Positions 43,880 to 52,806 of a stretch of DNA of 64,000 nt are shown piece by piece. Position 1 is the first letter of the stretch, and the number at the start of each line of letters is the position of its first letter. A program made the position numbers and the translations under genes. A model generated the notes under the pieces. The model made no database searches. It saw only the letters and a program-made list of their open reading frames with translations, and was not told the origin of the DNA. Source of the DNA: Microvirga terrae (GTDB taxonomy: Bacteria; Pseudomonadota; Alphaproteobacteria; Rhizobiales; Beijerinckiaceae); NCBI RefSeq assembly GCF_013307435.2, contig NZ_CP102845.1, positions 5,132,001 through 5,196,000 of the forward strand, read 5' to 3'.

Positions 43880-45058
43880 ATGTCGGGTCGCGTGAATACC
43901 TGGTCTCCCGTTGGCAGATTTTTCCGCCATTTCTCTCTCCAGGCCGCCGTGGTGGCAGCCGCACTCGCGTCCGGCACCCTCGCGGCGCCCGCCCAGCCGA
44001 CCCCTGCCCCGCCGGCGCCGGCATTCAACCCGGCCCGCGCCAATGCGGGCACCCTCGGGGTGATCTCGGGCGGGGCGGACGGCACCTATATCCGCATCGC
44101 GGCCGACCTCGCCAACGTGCTCGACGGCGAGGACCTGCGCGTGCTGCCGATGATCGGGCGCGGCTCGCTGCAGAACCTGCGCGACATCATGTTCCTGCGC
44201 GGGGTCGACATCGGGATCGTGCAGATGGATGCGCGCGAGCAGCTGAAGGCGGAGAACCTCCAGAACGATGCGGTGCGGCGCCTGCGCTTCATCACCCGCC
44301 TCTACAACGAGGAGGTCCACATCATCGCCGACCGGGAGATCACCGACATCCGTCAGCTCGACGGCAAGAAGGTGAACATCGACAAGGCCGGCAGCGGCAC
44401 CAACCTGACCTCCCGGCTGATCTTCGACAAGCTCGGGATCAAGCCCGAGATGACCACCTTCGACCAGGCCTCGTCCTATGCGAAGCTCAAGTCGGGAGAC
44501 ATCCAGGCGGCCGTTTACGTGGCCGGACGCCCGGTCCGGGCGATCGCCGAGTTCCAGACCGAGGGCCGCTTCCACCTTCTCTCGATTCCGTTCGAGGGAG
44601 AGATCGCGGAAAGCTACTTCCCGGCGCGTTTCGCGAACGCCGATTATCCGCAGCTCGTCGACAAGGACAAACCCGCCGAGACCCTGGCGGTCGGCAGCCT
44701 GCTGGCCGTGTTCAACTGGCCCGAGAACTCCGACCGCTACAACCGCGTCAAGCGCTTCGTCGACGCGTTCTTCTCCCGGTTCGACGAGTTCCTGCAGCCG
44801 GGCCGGCATCCGAAGTGGAAGGAGGTCAACCTGGCGGCCGACGTGCCCGGCTGGGAGCGCGTGAGGCCCGCCCAGGCCTGGCTCGACCGGGCCGCCACGG
44901 CGAGCAAGCCCTCGCCCCAGGGCCAGAGCTTCGAGAGCTTCCTGAAGGGCAGAGGCATCGACGTCTCGGCCGAGCAGCGCGAGGTCCTGTTCCGGGAATT
45001 CCTCGCCTGGCAGAGCGATCGGCAACGATCCGCCCGGCGCGTCACCCGGCAGGACTGA
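43880..45058 (+). CDS. TAXI-type TRAP transporter solute-binding protein
   Basis: A 392-residue protein with an N-terminal signal segment (residues about 18-40, LQAAVVAAALASGTLAAPAQ) and a TAXI-family binding domain: LGVISGGADGTYIRIAADLA at the start, DIGIVQMDAREQ and LDGKKVNIDKAGSGTNLTS. TAXI proteins feed fused TRAP permeases, often with small carboxylates or amino acids. No TRAP membrane subunit is in the window, so its partner lies elsewhere. GGGGAGG precedes ATG 43880. Confidence 0.88.
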   Translation: MSGRVNTWSPVGRFFRHFSLQAAVVAAALASGTLAAPAQPTPAPPAPAFNPARANAGTLGVISGGADGTYIRIAADLANVLDGEDLRVLPMIGRGSLQNLRDIMFLRGVDIGIVQMDAREQLKAENLQNDAVRRLRFITRLYNEEVHIIADREITDIRQLDGKKVNIDKAGSGTNLTSRLIFDKLGIKPEMTTFDQASSYAKLKSGDIQAAVYVAGRPVRAIAEFQTEGRFHLLSIPFEGEIAESYFPARFANADYPQLVDKDKPAETLAVGSLLAVFNWPENSDRYNRVKRFVDAFFSRFDEFLQPGRHPKWKEVNLAADVPGWERVRPAQAWLDRAATASKPSPQGQSFESFLKGRGIDVSAEQREVLFREFLAWQSDRQRSARRVTRQD

Positions 45059-45188
45059 GCTCGGACCTGACAGTGGAAGGCACTTTCAGGATCGACCCGA
45101 TGCTCGATTCCTCAGCGGCGCATCGTTTGGTGCGGAAACCGGGACCACGTTCCGCCCGGTGCGCTGAGACACCAAGGCAGGACCGAAG

Positions 45189-45214
45189 CCGGAGGCCGGG
45201 CACACGGCCTCCGG
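45189..45214. promoter_or_regulatory. Hairpin just before the next gene
   Basis: CCGGAGGCC and GGCCTCCGG enclose an 8-base loop. It ends 22 bp before ATG 45237 and about 10 bp before its AAGGAGG site. It could end the TAXI transcript or affect translation. Confidence 0.45.
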
Positions 45215-45236
45215 CGGCCACCCAAGGAGGTCCGAC

Positions 45237-46784
45237 ATGATTGGGCACAAGACATTTGATTTGAAATCGTTCACCGCCGAGTTGCTGGCCACCACGTTGA
45301 TCAGCGCGGCTCTTCTCGGACCCGCATCCGCACAGGGCCTTCCGAACAACCCCGGTCCGGCCGCGGAGGGAGCGGACAACCTCATGACCCTCCTCCCGCT
45401 GCTCCTGACCTCGCCGGACCGGCGGCAGCTCGCGGCGGAGCTCGAAACCTCCATCCGCACCGGCGACCGGAAGAAGGCCGAGGACAGGCTCAACGCGGCC
45501 ATCGAGGTCGGCACCCTGGCGATCGTCCTCGTCGACCACCTGAACAATCCGGACCTCGTCGCCACCCTGCAGGGTCTCGGCATCCGGGGCGAAGCGAAGC
45601 CGGCCCCGGAACCGGCCGCAGCCGCCGCGCCGACGGCCGCGCCATCCTGTCCGGCTCCTCTTGGGCCGGTTCCGGTCAACCTCGTCGACATGCAGCAGGC
45701 TCTGGACCAGGAACGCTCCTTCAGCACCACGGTGTCGCAATCCCTGACGGGGCTCATGCAGGAGCACGGCGCTCTCGAGGCGCGCCTGAAGCAGGAGCAG
45801 GGAACCCAGGCGCTCGCCGCCTCCGAGATGCAGCAGGCCCTGCAGCGGGAGCGCGAGCAGAGCCAGGCCGCCCTGCAGGAGGCGGACGGGCTTCGCGAGC
45901 AGGTCCGCTCCCTGCAGGCGGCCCGGGAGCAGGACCGGGCGTCCGTGGCCACGACCGCGTCCGAGCGGGACGCGCTTCTGCGTCAGGAACGGGACCGGAG
46001 GGACAGGGTCGAGCGCGAGCTCGCCGGCGCCCACAAGAAGCTGCGCGACCTTCAGGCCGCCAGCGACGAGAGGACCGCCGCGGAGGCGCGCCGGACCGCC
46101 GAGCTGGAGAAGGCCCTGGCCTGGGCCCGGACGCGCAGCGACATGCTGACCCAGGAACTGCTGGACACGTCGGAGGAGCTGGACGCGCTCCAGGAGCCCC
46201 GTCGCCCGAGCGCCACCCCGGTGGTGTTGCGCCTCGCGGCCACGGGAACCGAGCCGCCCCTGGTCACGCCCCCGCAGGAGACGCCCGTTCAGGCTCCCCC
46301 GGCTCCGCCGGCCGTGGAGGCGAGGCCGTCATGGGTGGAGACCGGGCGGGCCCTGCTGGACGTCACCTCGGCCTTGCCGCCGAAGCAGCCGCCCGGCGTG
46401 GTGGTTGCGGCACTGCCGGACGGGATCGAGCCCCTGCCGCTCGGCGCCGCGGCCGCCCCTCCGGCAAAGGCGGAGGTTCCCGCCGCAGGATCGGGCAGAA
46501 CCGCGCCTGAGCCCGCCAAGCCGGACGAGCGCCTGATCCTGCGGGCGGAGGAACTCTTCCATAAGGGCGATGTGAGCGGCGCCCGCCTGCTTCTCGAGCG
46601 CGCCCTGGACGGCGCCAATCCCCGGGCCGCCTTCGTGCTGGCCGAGACCTTCGATCCGAACGTGCTGACCCGGCTGGGCGTGCTGGGGATCCGGGGCGAT
46701 GCCGCCAAGGCCCGGGAGCTCTATGCCCGCGCCCGCGCCATGGGGGTCGCCCAGGCCGGAGAACGGCTGGAGGCGCTGAAATAG
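45237..46784 (+). CDS. Secreted coiled-coil protein with C-terminal Sel1/TPR-like region
   Basis: A 515-residue protein. It has a signal-like N-terminus (about 1-33), a conserved helical segment (35-110), a long coiled coil (about 150-320) rich in Glu, Gln, Arg and Ala, a Pro-rich linker, and a C-terminal helical repeat (LILRAEELFHKGDVSGARLL onward, with AKARELYARARAMG) resembling Sel1/TPR units. AAGGAGG precedes the ATG. It follows the TAXI gene; a shared role is not demonstrated. Likely periplasmic or envelope-linked. Confidence 0.8.
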   Translation: MIGHKTFDLKSFTAELLATTLISAALLGPASAQGLPNNPGPAAEGADNLMTLLPLLLTSPDRRQLAAELETSIRTGDRKKAEDRLNAAIEVGTLAIVLVDHLNNPDLVATLQGLGIRGEAKPAPEPAAAAAPTAAPSCPAPLGPVPVNLVDMQQALDQERSFSTTVSQSLTGLMQEHGALEARLKQEQGTQALAASEMQQALQREREQSQAALQEADGLREQVRSLQAAREQDRASVATTASERDALLRQERDRRDRVERELAGAHKKLRDLQAASDERTAAEARRTAELEKALAWARTRSDMLTQELLDTSEELDALQEPRRPSATPVVLRLAATGTEPPLVTPPQETPVQAPPAPPAVEARPSWVETGRALLDVTSALPPKQPPGVVVAALPDGIEPLPLGAAAAPPAKAEVPAAGSGRTAPEPAKPDERLILRAEELFHKGDVSGARLLLERALDGANPRAAFVLAETFDPNVLTRLGVLGIRGDAAKARELYARARAMGVAQAGERLEALK

Positions 46785-46850
46785 GGCTTGAGAGCATCGT
46801 CCGGCGCTCTCGTCGATGCCGGCTTATCGGAGCGCGCCCCACCTCTCCCC

Positions 46851-46940
46851 GTCATCACCGGCCTTGTGCCGGTGATCCCGCGTCGGCAAGGCGCGGCGCC
46901 TTTCAGGATCGGGATAGCCGGGACGGGCCCGGCCATGACA
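46851..46940. repeat. Two-hairpin intergenic repeat, copy B
   Basis: TCATCACCGGCCTTGTGCC starts the first hairpin, and GCCGGGACGGGCCCGGCCAT forms the second, separated by about 45 bp. It lies between two convergent genes. Confidence 0.8.
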
Positions 46941-46989
46941 GGCGGACGATTGGATCCCGAAAGCGGACCCGCCGGGTCCGCCCGATGGG

Positions 46990-47247
46990 CTAGAACGGCA
47001 CCCACTCCCCGCCCTCGGTGAGGGAATCGACGGCCCGCTCGAGGGCGGTGCCGGCGTCGAGCAGCTGCTGGGCCGTCTGCTGGATCTGCAGGGGCGGGCC
47101 CGGCAGGCCGGCCACGTGCTCGGTCAGGTCCCTCACCCGATCGATCAGGTCGATCAGGTCGGCGGCGAGCGCGGCCCTCTCTTCGGCCTCCGCGGCAGCG
47201 GGCCGTCCTTGCTTCAGGCGCGGAGCGAGAGGGATCACGTTCGACAT
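46990..47247 (-). CDS. Small hypothetical protein
   Basis: An 85-residue protein starting MSNVIPLAPRLKQG, followed by a long acidic helical region and ending GGEWVPF. A longer frame from 47340 is less likely because the N-terminus MSNVIPL is typical of small rhizobial proteins. Function unknown. It is divergent from the XRE-cupin gene. Confidence 0.6.
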   Translation of the reverse strand: MSNVIPLAPRLKQGRPAAAEAEERAALAADLIDLIDRVRDLTEHVAGLPGPPLQIQQTAQQLLDAGTALERAVDSLTEGGEWVPF

Positions 47248-47393
47248 GCTCTGAAAATCTTCTTTTGTTCTGCCGAGGGCAATGGACCGTCCGGGCATGA
47301 TCCACAGCAAACCGCAGCTTTCGGGCCGGCCGCGCGTCACGTCGCGACGGCTGTCCTACCGACGGGAGCTTGCCGGAGGCTTAAGCTTCACGG

Positions 47394-47422
47394 TTGACTC
47401 CAACATATTGGACGAGTATTCT
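47394..47422 (+). promoter_or_regulatory. Near-consensus promoter of the XRE-cupin gene
   Basis: TTGACT (47394-47399), a 17-bp spacer and TATTCT (47417-47422). The spacer contains the palindrome CCAA-CATA-TTGG (47400-47411), a possible operator. The predicted +1 falls at about 47429, the A of the ATG, so the mRNA would be leaderless. Confidence 0.75.
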
Positions 47423-47428
47423 ATTTTG

Positions 47429-48040
47429 ATGGATCAAACCTCCGCCTTGAACGCTCATCTCGCCGGGCGCCTGCGCAACCTGCGCGCGGCGAACGGCCTG
47501 ACCATGGACGCCCTGGCCGAGCGCACCGGGGTGAGCCGGTCCATGATCTCCCTGATCGAGCGCGGCGAGAGCAGCCCGACGGCGGCCGTGCTCGACAGGC
47601 TGGCCGCAGGCCTCGGCGTCACCCTGGCGTCCCTCTTCGCCGAGCAGGACAGCGCCGACGCGTCGCCTCTCGCGCGCCGGGCCGACCAGCGCGTCTGGCG
47701 CGATCCGGACAGCGGCTACACCCGCCGCAACCTGTCGGCGCCCGGCTTCGTCTCGCCGATCGAGCTCGTCGAGGTGGTTCTCCCGCCCGGCGCGCGCGTC
47801 GCCTACGACACGGGCCATCGCGCCGCCCCGGTGCACCAGCAGATCTGGATCATCGAGGGCGAGATCGACCTGACCCTGGGCGATGAAACCCACCATCTGG
47901 CCACCGGCGACTGCCTGTCCATGCGCCTCGACCGGCCGACCATCTTCCGCAACCATGCCGACCGGCCCGCCCGCTACGTGGTGGCGCTCGCCACCGACGG
48001 GCGCGCCGGATCCGCCCCCCCGCGCCGAGGAGCCCCATGA
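47429..48040 (+). CDS. XRE-family regulator with cupin domain
   Basis: A 203-residue regulator with an N-terminal HTH_3 domain (residues about 12-66, LRNLRAANGLTMDALAERTG and SRSMISLIERGESSPT) and a C-terminal cupin_2 (about 115-190, VHQQIWIIEGEIDLTLG). Such proteins sense a small molecule through the cupin and control neighbouring metabolic genes. ATG 47429 is at the predicted transcription start. The stop overlaps the GNAT gene (ATGA), so the pair forms an operon. Confidence 0.92.
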   Translation: MDQTSALNAHLAGRLRNLRAANGLTMDALAERTGVSRSMISLIERGESSPTAAVLDRLAAGLGVTLASLFAEQDSADASPLARRADQRVWRDPDSGYTRRNLSAPGFVSPIELVEVVLPPGARVAYDTGHRAAPVHQQIWIIEGEIDLTLGDETHHLATGDCLSMRLDRPTIFRNHADRPARYVVALATDGRAGSAPPRRGAP

Positions 48041-48594
48041 CCGCGCCGATCACCATCCAGTCGCTCTCCCCGCAGGACGCCCGGGAGCAGATCGGCGCCC
48101 TGTCGGCCGTCCTGATCGATTGCGTCGAGGGCGGCGCCTCGGTGAGCTTCATGTCGCCCCTGACTCAGGAGAGGGCCGACGCCTTCTGGCAGGGCGTCGC
48201 CGACGGGGTCGCGGCCGGGGAGCGCATCCTGCTCGTCGCCCGGGACGGGGCATCCGTCCAGGACGGGGCGTCCGCCCGGATCGTCGGCACCGTGCAGGTC
48301 GTGCTCAGGCAGCCGGAGAACCAGCCGCACCGGGCCGACATCGCCAAGATGCTCGTCCACAGCGCGGCGCGAAAGCGCGGTGTCGGCGCGGCCCTCATGC
48401 GGGCCGCCGAGGACGCGGCCCGGGCGGCCGGCAAGACCGTGCTCGTGCTCGACACGGTGACGGGCGGGGACGCGGAGCGCCTCTACGAGCGCGCCGGCTG
48501 GACCCGGTCCGGGGTCATCCCGAACTATGCCCTGTGGCCGAAGGGCGGGTTCTGCGACACCACCGTGTTCTACAAGCAGATCGGCGCGGGCTGA
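48037..48594 (+). CDS. GNAT-family N-acetyltransferase
   Basis: A 185-residue acetyl-CoA-dependent acyltransferase of the GNAT fold. It has the motif A pyrophosphate loop KRGVGAALMRAAED (residues about 112-125) and the strand-helix LVLDTVTGGDAERLYERAGW. The substrate is unknown; its relatives include tabtoxin-resistance and amino-group acetyltransferases. It is coupled to the XRE-cupin regulator gene, which probably controls it. Confidence 0.9.
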   Translation: MTAPITIQSLSPQDAREQIGALSAVLIDCVEGGASVSFMSPLTQERADAFWQGVADGVAAGERILLVARDGASVQDGASARIVGTVQVVLRQPENQPHRADIAKMLVHSAARKRGVGAALMRAAEDAARAAGKTVLVLDTVTGGDAERLYERAGWTRSGVIPNYALWPKGGFCDTTVFYKQIGAG

Positions 48595-48707
48595 TCGCCC
48601 CGCGGACGGGCGGTGTAGACCTTGGCCCAATGGGCTTGCGCGCGCCGGCCGTGCTATGGCCGGGCCTCCTCAACCCTCCTGCTTGGCACCTCCGTCAGAT
48701 CACCATC

Positions 48708-49475
48708 ATGGACCTATCGACTGCGGCGCTCCTCGCCGCCTCGGGCCTTGCGGCCGGCCTCGTCAACGCCATCGCGGGCGGCGGCACCTTCTTCACCTTC
48801 TCGGCCCTCGTAGCCGCGGGCCTGCCGCCCGTGGTCGCCAACGCGACCAGCGCGGTTGCGGTCACGCCGGCCAATCTCTCGAGCGCCTGGGCCTACCGGC
48901 GCGAACTCGCCCGCAATGCGAGGCGCTTCGCGGCTCTGGGAATCGTCAGCCTCGTGGGCGGCGTGATCGGCGCCTACATCCTCACGGTCACCAACAACGA
49001 CGCCTTCCGGCAGCTCGTGCCGTGGCTGCTGCTGTTCGCCACCCTGCTCTTCGCCGCGAGCCCGAAGATCGTGGCGCTCGCCCGGGCGATCGGCAAGCAG
49101 GAAGGGCATCACCCGTCCACGAAGGCCTGGGCGGCGGGCCTGGCGTTCCAGACGGGCGTCGCGACCTATGGCGGCTTCTTCGGCGCCGGCATGGGCATCG
49201 TCATGCTGGCAGCCCTCGCCATCACCGAAGGCGACGACTTCCACCTGATCAATTCCGCCAAGCACCTGTGCTCGACGCTGATCCAGCTCGTGGCCGTGGT
49301 GCTGTTCATCGCCAACGGCCTCGTGAGCTGGCCCGAAACCCTCATCGTCGGGGCAGCCTCGGTGATCGGCGGCTATCTCGGCGTGGTCTTCGGGCGCCGC
49401 CTGCCGGCCAGCGTCATCCGCTGGCTCGTCATCGCGGTCGGGGCGGTCCTGACACTGTATTTCTTTATCTGGTGA
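48708..49475 (+). CDS. TSUP (TauE/SafE) family permease
   Basis: A 255-residue membrane protein of eight helices in two repeats. It has the opening GLAAGLVNAIAGGGTFFTFS and the second-repeat FQTGVATYGGFFGAGMGIVM typical of the TauE/SafE family, which move sulfite, sulfoacetate or other anions. A very long frame from 47883 is an artefact over the GNAT gene. The start ATG 48708 has no strong ribosome site. Sulfur genes lie 2 kb away. Confidence 0.9.
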   Translation: MDLSTAALLAASGLAAGLVNAIAGGGTFFTFSALVAAGLPPVVANATSAVAVTPANLSSAWAYRRELARNARRFAALGIVSLVGGVIGAYILTVTNNDAFRQLVPWLLLFATLLFAASPKIVALARAIGKQEGHHPSTKAWAAGLAFQTGVATYGGFFGAGMGIVMLAALAITEGDDFHLINSAKHLCSTLIQLVAVVLFIANGLVSWPETLIVGAASVIGGYLGVVFGRRLPASVIRWLVIAVGAVLTLYFFIW

Positions 49476-49597
49476 ATTCGCTAACCATACTCGAAATTGC
49501 ACGCGGCCGGGCGGCCTTTCGGAAGCGGCTGCCCGATTGACGCCACAACCATGCTCCTTCCTGCGACGTCTCGATTCTCAAGTCTCGCGAAAAGGAA

Positions 49598-50086
49598 ATG
49601 CTCGTGGCCGAATCCCAACACCTCTCAGGACTCGACGGAACGCAATCGGTCAGCGCCCTCGGCCTGCGATGGGCCGCCCTGCGCGGCATGCTGAACTCGC
49701 CCCTGATCATGGCCGACGAGCAGCGCGGGCTGCGCGACGAGCTCGTGCGCGAGCTCGCCGCCATCGAGCAGGATTTCAGCGGCCTGCCGTCGCGCACCAC
49801 CATGGAGATTTCCGCCAAGCTCGACATCGCGCGGTCGGCGCTTCGGGAGCGCGTCCAGAACGGCGAGACCTGGCTGGCCGACCTGATCGAGAGCATCCAG
49901 GCCGACCTCCACGCGGTCAATCAGAAGCCCGCCATGGCCACGGCGGCGACGGCGGCCACGACCAACCGCTCCCCGGCCAATCTCAGCCGGCCGCAGCAGC
50001 GCTCCGACGAGACCGGCTCGTCGCAAGGCTCGTCCAGCACCACGCCTCCGACGGGTTCGGAAACCGCCACCTCCTCGGCGGCCTGA
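49598..50086 (+). CDS. Hypothetical protein, helical with Ser/Thr-rich tail
   Basis: A 162-residue protein that is mainly helical (residues 15-110, with LRDELVRELAAIEQDFSGL) and ends in an Ala/Ser/Thr/Pro-rich disordered tail. AAAGGA sits too close to ATG 49598 but seven bases before GTG 49604, so the true start may be two codons later. Family not recognised. Confidence 0.65.
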   Translation: MLVAESQHLSGLDGTQSVSALGLRWAALRGMLNSPLIMADEQRGLRDELVRELAAIEQDFSGLPSRTTMEISAKLDIARSALRERVQNGETWLADLIESIQADLHAVNQKPAMATAATAATTNRSPANLSRPQQRSDETGSSQGSSSTTPPTGSETATSSAA

Positions 50087-50147
50087 CCGCGTCAGGCGCC
50101 GCCGCCGAAGCCTCTCGGACGCGGCGCCTGTCCCACGATGCTTGCGT

Positions 50148-51179
50148 CTACACGAGCCCGGGATCGATCGCGCTCGGCCGCTCGAGCCAGGCCGGGACGG
50201 GCAGGTTCTTCCCGCGCAGGAAATCCGGGTTGAACAGCTTGGACTGGTAGCGCGTGCCGTAATCGCACAGGACGGTCACGATGGTGTGCCCGGGCCCGAG
50301 CTCCCGGGCGAGGCGAATGGCGCCCGCGACGTTGATGCCCGACGATCCCCCCAGGCACAGGCCCTCGTGTTGCAGCAGATCGAAGACGATCGGCACTGCC
50401 TCCTCGTCGGGGATCTGGAACGCCACGTCGATGGGCGCATCGACCAGGTTGGCCGTGATGCGCCCCTGACCGATGCCCTCCGTGATGGACGACCCCGAGG
50501 CCTTGAGCTCGCCGGTCGTGTAGTAGCTGTAGAGGGCCGCGCCCATCGGGTCGGCAAGGCCGATCCGGACGTTCGGGTTGCGCTCCTTCAGCGCCATGCC
50601 GACGCCCGCCAGCGTGCCGCCCGTGCCGACCGCGCAGATGAAGCCGTCGACCTTGCCGGACGTCTGCTCCCAGATCTCCGGCCCCGTCGTCTCGATATGC
50701 GCCTGCCGGTTCGCCACGTTGTCGAACTGATTGGCCCAGATCGCCCCGTTCGGCTCCGACGCCGCGAGGCGTTCGGCCAGACGGCCCGAGACCTTCACGT
50801 AGTTGTTGGGATTGGCATAGGGCACGGCCGGGACCTCGATGAGCTCGGCGCCCGCGAGCCGCAGCATGTCCTTCTTCTCCTGGCTCTGCGTGTCCGGGAT
50901 CACGATCACCGTCCTGAACCCGAGCGCGTTGGCGACCAGCGCCAGGCCGATGCCGGTATTGCCGGCCGTGCCTTCCACGATGACGCCGCCCGGACGCAGG
51001 GTCCCGCGCCTCACCGCGTCCTGAATGATGAACAGGGCGGCCCGGTCCTTCACCGACTGGCCGGGATTCATGAACTCGGCCTTGCCCAGGATGGTGCATC
51101 CGGTCGCTTCGGAGGCATGGCGGAGCTTGATCAGGGGCGTGTTGCCGATGGCGGCGGGAACGTCGGGCTGGATGGTCAT
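50148..51179 (-). CDS. cysK: Cysteine synthase-like PLP enzyme
   Basis: A 343-residue PLP fold type II enzyme, probably O-acetylserine sulfhydrylase. It shows IGNTPLIKLRHASEATGC at the start, the PLP lysine in NPGQSVKDRA, the substrate loop VEGTAGNTGIG, the phosphate-binding GTGGTLAG and the C-terminal GGSSGINV. VEGTAGNTG replaces the usual EPTSGNTG, so related activities (e.g. cyclase-type or cystathionine beta-synthase-like) cannot be excluded. ATG 51179 follows GGGAG. It is divergent from the YeeE-type transporter gene. Confidence 0.85.
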   Translation of the reverse strand: MTIQPDVPAAIGNTPLIKLRHASEATGCTILGKAEFMNPGQSVKDRAALFIIQDAVRRGTLRPGGVIVEGTAGNTGIGLALVANALGFRTVIVIPDTQSQEKKDMLRLAGAELIEVPAVPYANPNNYVKVSGRLAERLAASEPNGAIWANQFDNVANRQAHIETTGPEIWEQTSGKVDGFICAVGTGGTLAGVGMALKERNPNVRIGLADPMGAALYSYYTTGELKASGSSITEGIGQGRITANLVDAPIDVAFQIPDEEAVPIVFDLLQHEGLCLGGSSGINVAGAIRLARELGPGHTIVTVLCDYGTRYQSKLFNPDFLRGKNLPVPAWLERPSAIDPGLV

Positions 51180-51534
51180 GGCACTCCCTGCGGGCTGCGA
51201 GACGTCGTCGTTGGATGGGAGAACGGGTTTAAACCCATCGGCCTGACAATTCACGGATCATATTCACAAACAGTTTATGTGATTAAAAAAGAAAATACAA
51301 TCCTTGACGTTCTTTATACCGAACCACATTGTTGGGCTCTTGGGATCCGGGATGTTGGCCAGGAACAACCCTCCCCCATCGTGGCCGGGCTTGTCTCGGC
51401 CATCCCGACACGGTGAGGCGCAGCGCGTTTCATCGGGATCACCGGCACGAGGCCGGTGACGACGAGCGAGTGTGATTCTGGCCGAGCTCCGGGATCCCGA
51501 TCCGTAACGCATTCACGAACGCTCAGGAGCGCCC
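51180..51534. other. cysK/YeeE divergent gap
   Basis: A 355-bp intergenic stretch. The left half is AT-rich and should hold promoters for both genes; the right half carries two-hairpin repeat copy C. No coding frame is credible. Confidence 0.55.
51378..51463. repeat. Two-hairpin intergenic repeat, copy C (inverted)
   Basis: The order is reversed relative to copies A and B: first a GGCCGGGCTTGTCTCGGCC hairpin, then CACCGGCACGAGGCCGGTG. Confidence 0.78.
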
Positions 51535-52770
51535 ATGTCCAGCTCTGCCGTGGCTTCGCCTCTTTCCGTCGGAAACCGTGCAAGCTTGACCATCAACGCC
51601 CCGGCCTCCCTGGCGGCCGCAGCCGGCATCCTCGGCGGCGCGGCCCTCCTGGGCGCCGTCATCAATCCGCGCCAGGCCGCGCTCTACGTGCTCGGCGCGG
51701 CGCTCGGGCTCGTGCTCTACCACGCGGCCTTCGGCTTCACCTCGGCCTGGCGCGTCTTCATCGCGGACCGGCGCGGCGAAGGCCTGAGGGCCCAGATGGT
51801 GATGCTGGCCATCGCGTCCATCCTGTTCTTCCCCGTGCTCGCCTCCGGCACGCTCTTCGGCCAGCCCGTCGCCGGCAACGTGTCGCCGGCGGGGATCGGG
51901 GTGGTGTTCGGCGCCTTCATCTTCGGCATCGGCATGCAGATGGGCGGCGGCTGCGCGTCGGGCACGCTCTACACGGTCGGCGGCGGCTCCACCCGCATGC
52001 TGATCACCCTGGCGGCCTTCATCGCGGGCTCCGCCATCGGGGCCGCGCATCTGCACTGGTGGACCGCGCTTCCGAGCCTGCCGGCAATCTCGATCGTCAA
52101 GGCCTGGGGGCCCTGGACGGCCCTGGCCGTGCAGCTCGCGGTCTTCGCGCTCATCGCGGCCGTGACCGTGGTCCTCGAGAAGCGCCGCCACGGCCAGCTC
52201 GTGCAGCCGGCCCCCTCCCCGCGCCACGGCCTGGCCCGCTTCACCCGCGGGCCCTGGCCCCTGGTGGCGGGCGCGGTCGCCCTGGCGCTCCTGAACTTCG
52301 TGACGCTCTATCTCGCGGGCCGGCCCTGGGGCGTGACCTCGGCCTTCGCCCTCTGGGGCTCGAAGATCGCCGCCGCCATCGGGTTCGACGTGGCGAGCTG
52401 GCCCTATTGGTCGAGCCCGGCCAACCGGGCCGCGCTCAACAGCAGCATCTTCAACGACGTCACGACCGTGATGGATTTCGGCATCATCCTCGGGGCGCTC
52501 CTGGCCGCCTCCCTGGCCGGCCGCTTCGCGCCCACCTGGAAGGTCCCGCTACGCTCCGCCGTCGCGGCCGTCGTCGGCGGCCTGCTCCTCGGCTACGGCG
52601 CGCGGCTCGCCTATGGCTGCAACATCGGGGCCTATTTCTCGGGCATCGCGTCCGGGAGCTTCCACGGCTGGGTCTGGCTCGTGGCGGCCTTTGCGGGCAA
52701 CGTCCTCGGCACGCGCCTGCGCCCGCTCTTCGGCCTCGAGGTGGAGCGCGTGAAGCTCACCGGCTGCTGA
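51535..52770 (+). CDS. YeeE/YedE-family transporter
   Basis: A 411-residue membrane protein with about ten helices in two repeats, each bearing the family's glycine-cysteine motif (MGGGCASGTLYTVGGGS at about 138 and YGCNIGAYFSGIASGS near 360). The cysteines are the residues thought to relay thiosulfate in the YeeE family. The divergent cysteine-synthase gene supports a role in sulfur import. AGGAG precedes ATG 51535. Its terminator overlaps that of oxyR. Confidence 0.9.
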   Translation: MSSSAVASPLSVGNRASLTINAPASLAAAAGILGGAALLGAVINPRQAALYVLGAALGLVLYHAAFGFTSAWRVFIADRRGEGLRAQMVMLAIASILFFPVLASGTLFGQPVAGNVSPAGIGVVFGAFIFGIGMQMGGGCASGTLYTVGGGSTRMLITLAAFIAGSAIGAAHLHWWTALPSLPAISIVKAWGPWTALAVQLAVFALIAAVTVVLEKRRHGQLVQPAPSPRHGLARFTRGPWPLVAGAVALALLNFVTLYLAGRPWGVTSAFALWGSKIAAAIGFDVASWPYWSSPANRAALNSSIFNDVTTVMDFGIILGALLAASLAGRFAPTWKVPLRSAVAAVVGGLLLGYGARLAYGCNIGAYFSGIASGSFHGWVWLVAAFAGNVLGTRLRPLFGLEVERVKLTGC

Positions 52771-52775
52771 TCGGC

Positions 52776-52802
52776 AAGGGGCTGAGATCCGCTCAGCCCC
52801 TT
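52776..52802. terminator. Bidirectional terminator
   Basis: AAGGGGCTGAG and its complement with an ATCCG loop lie between the convergent YeeE and oxyR genes, followed by TTTG. Confidence 0.85.
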
Positions 52803-52806
52803 TGCA

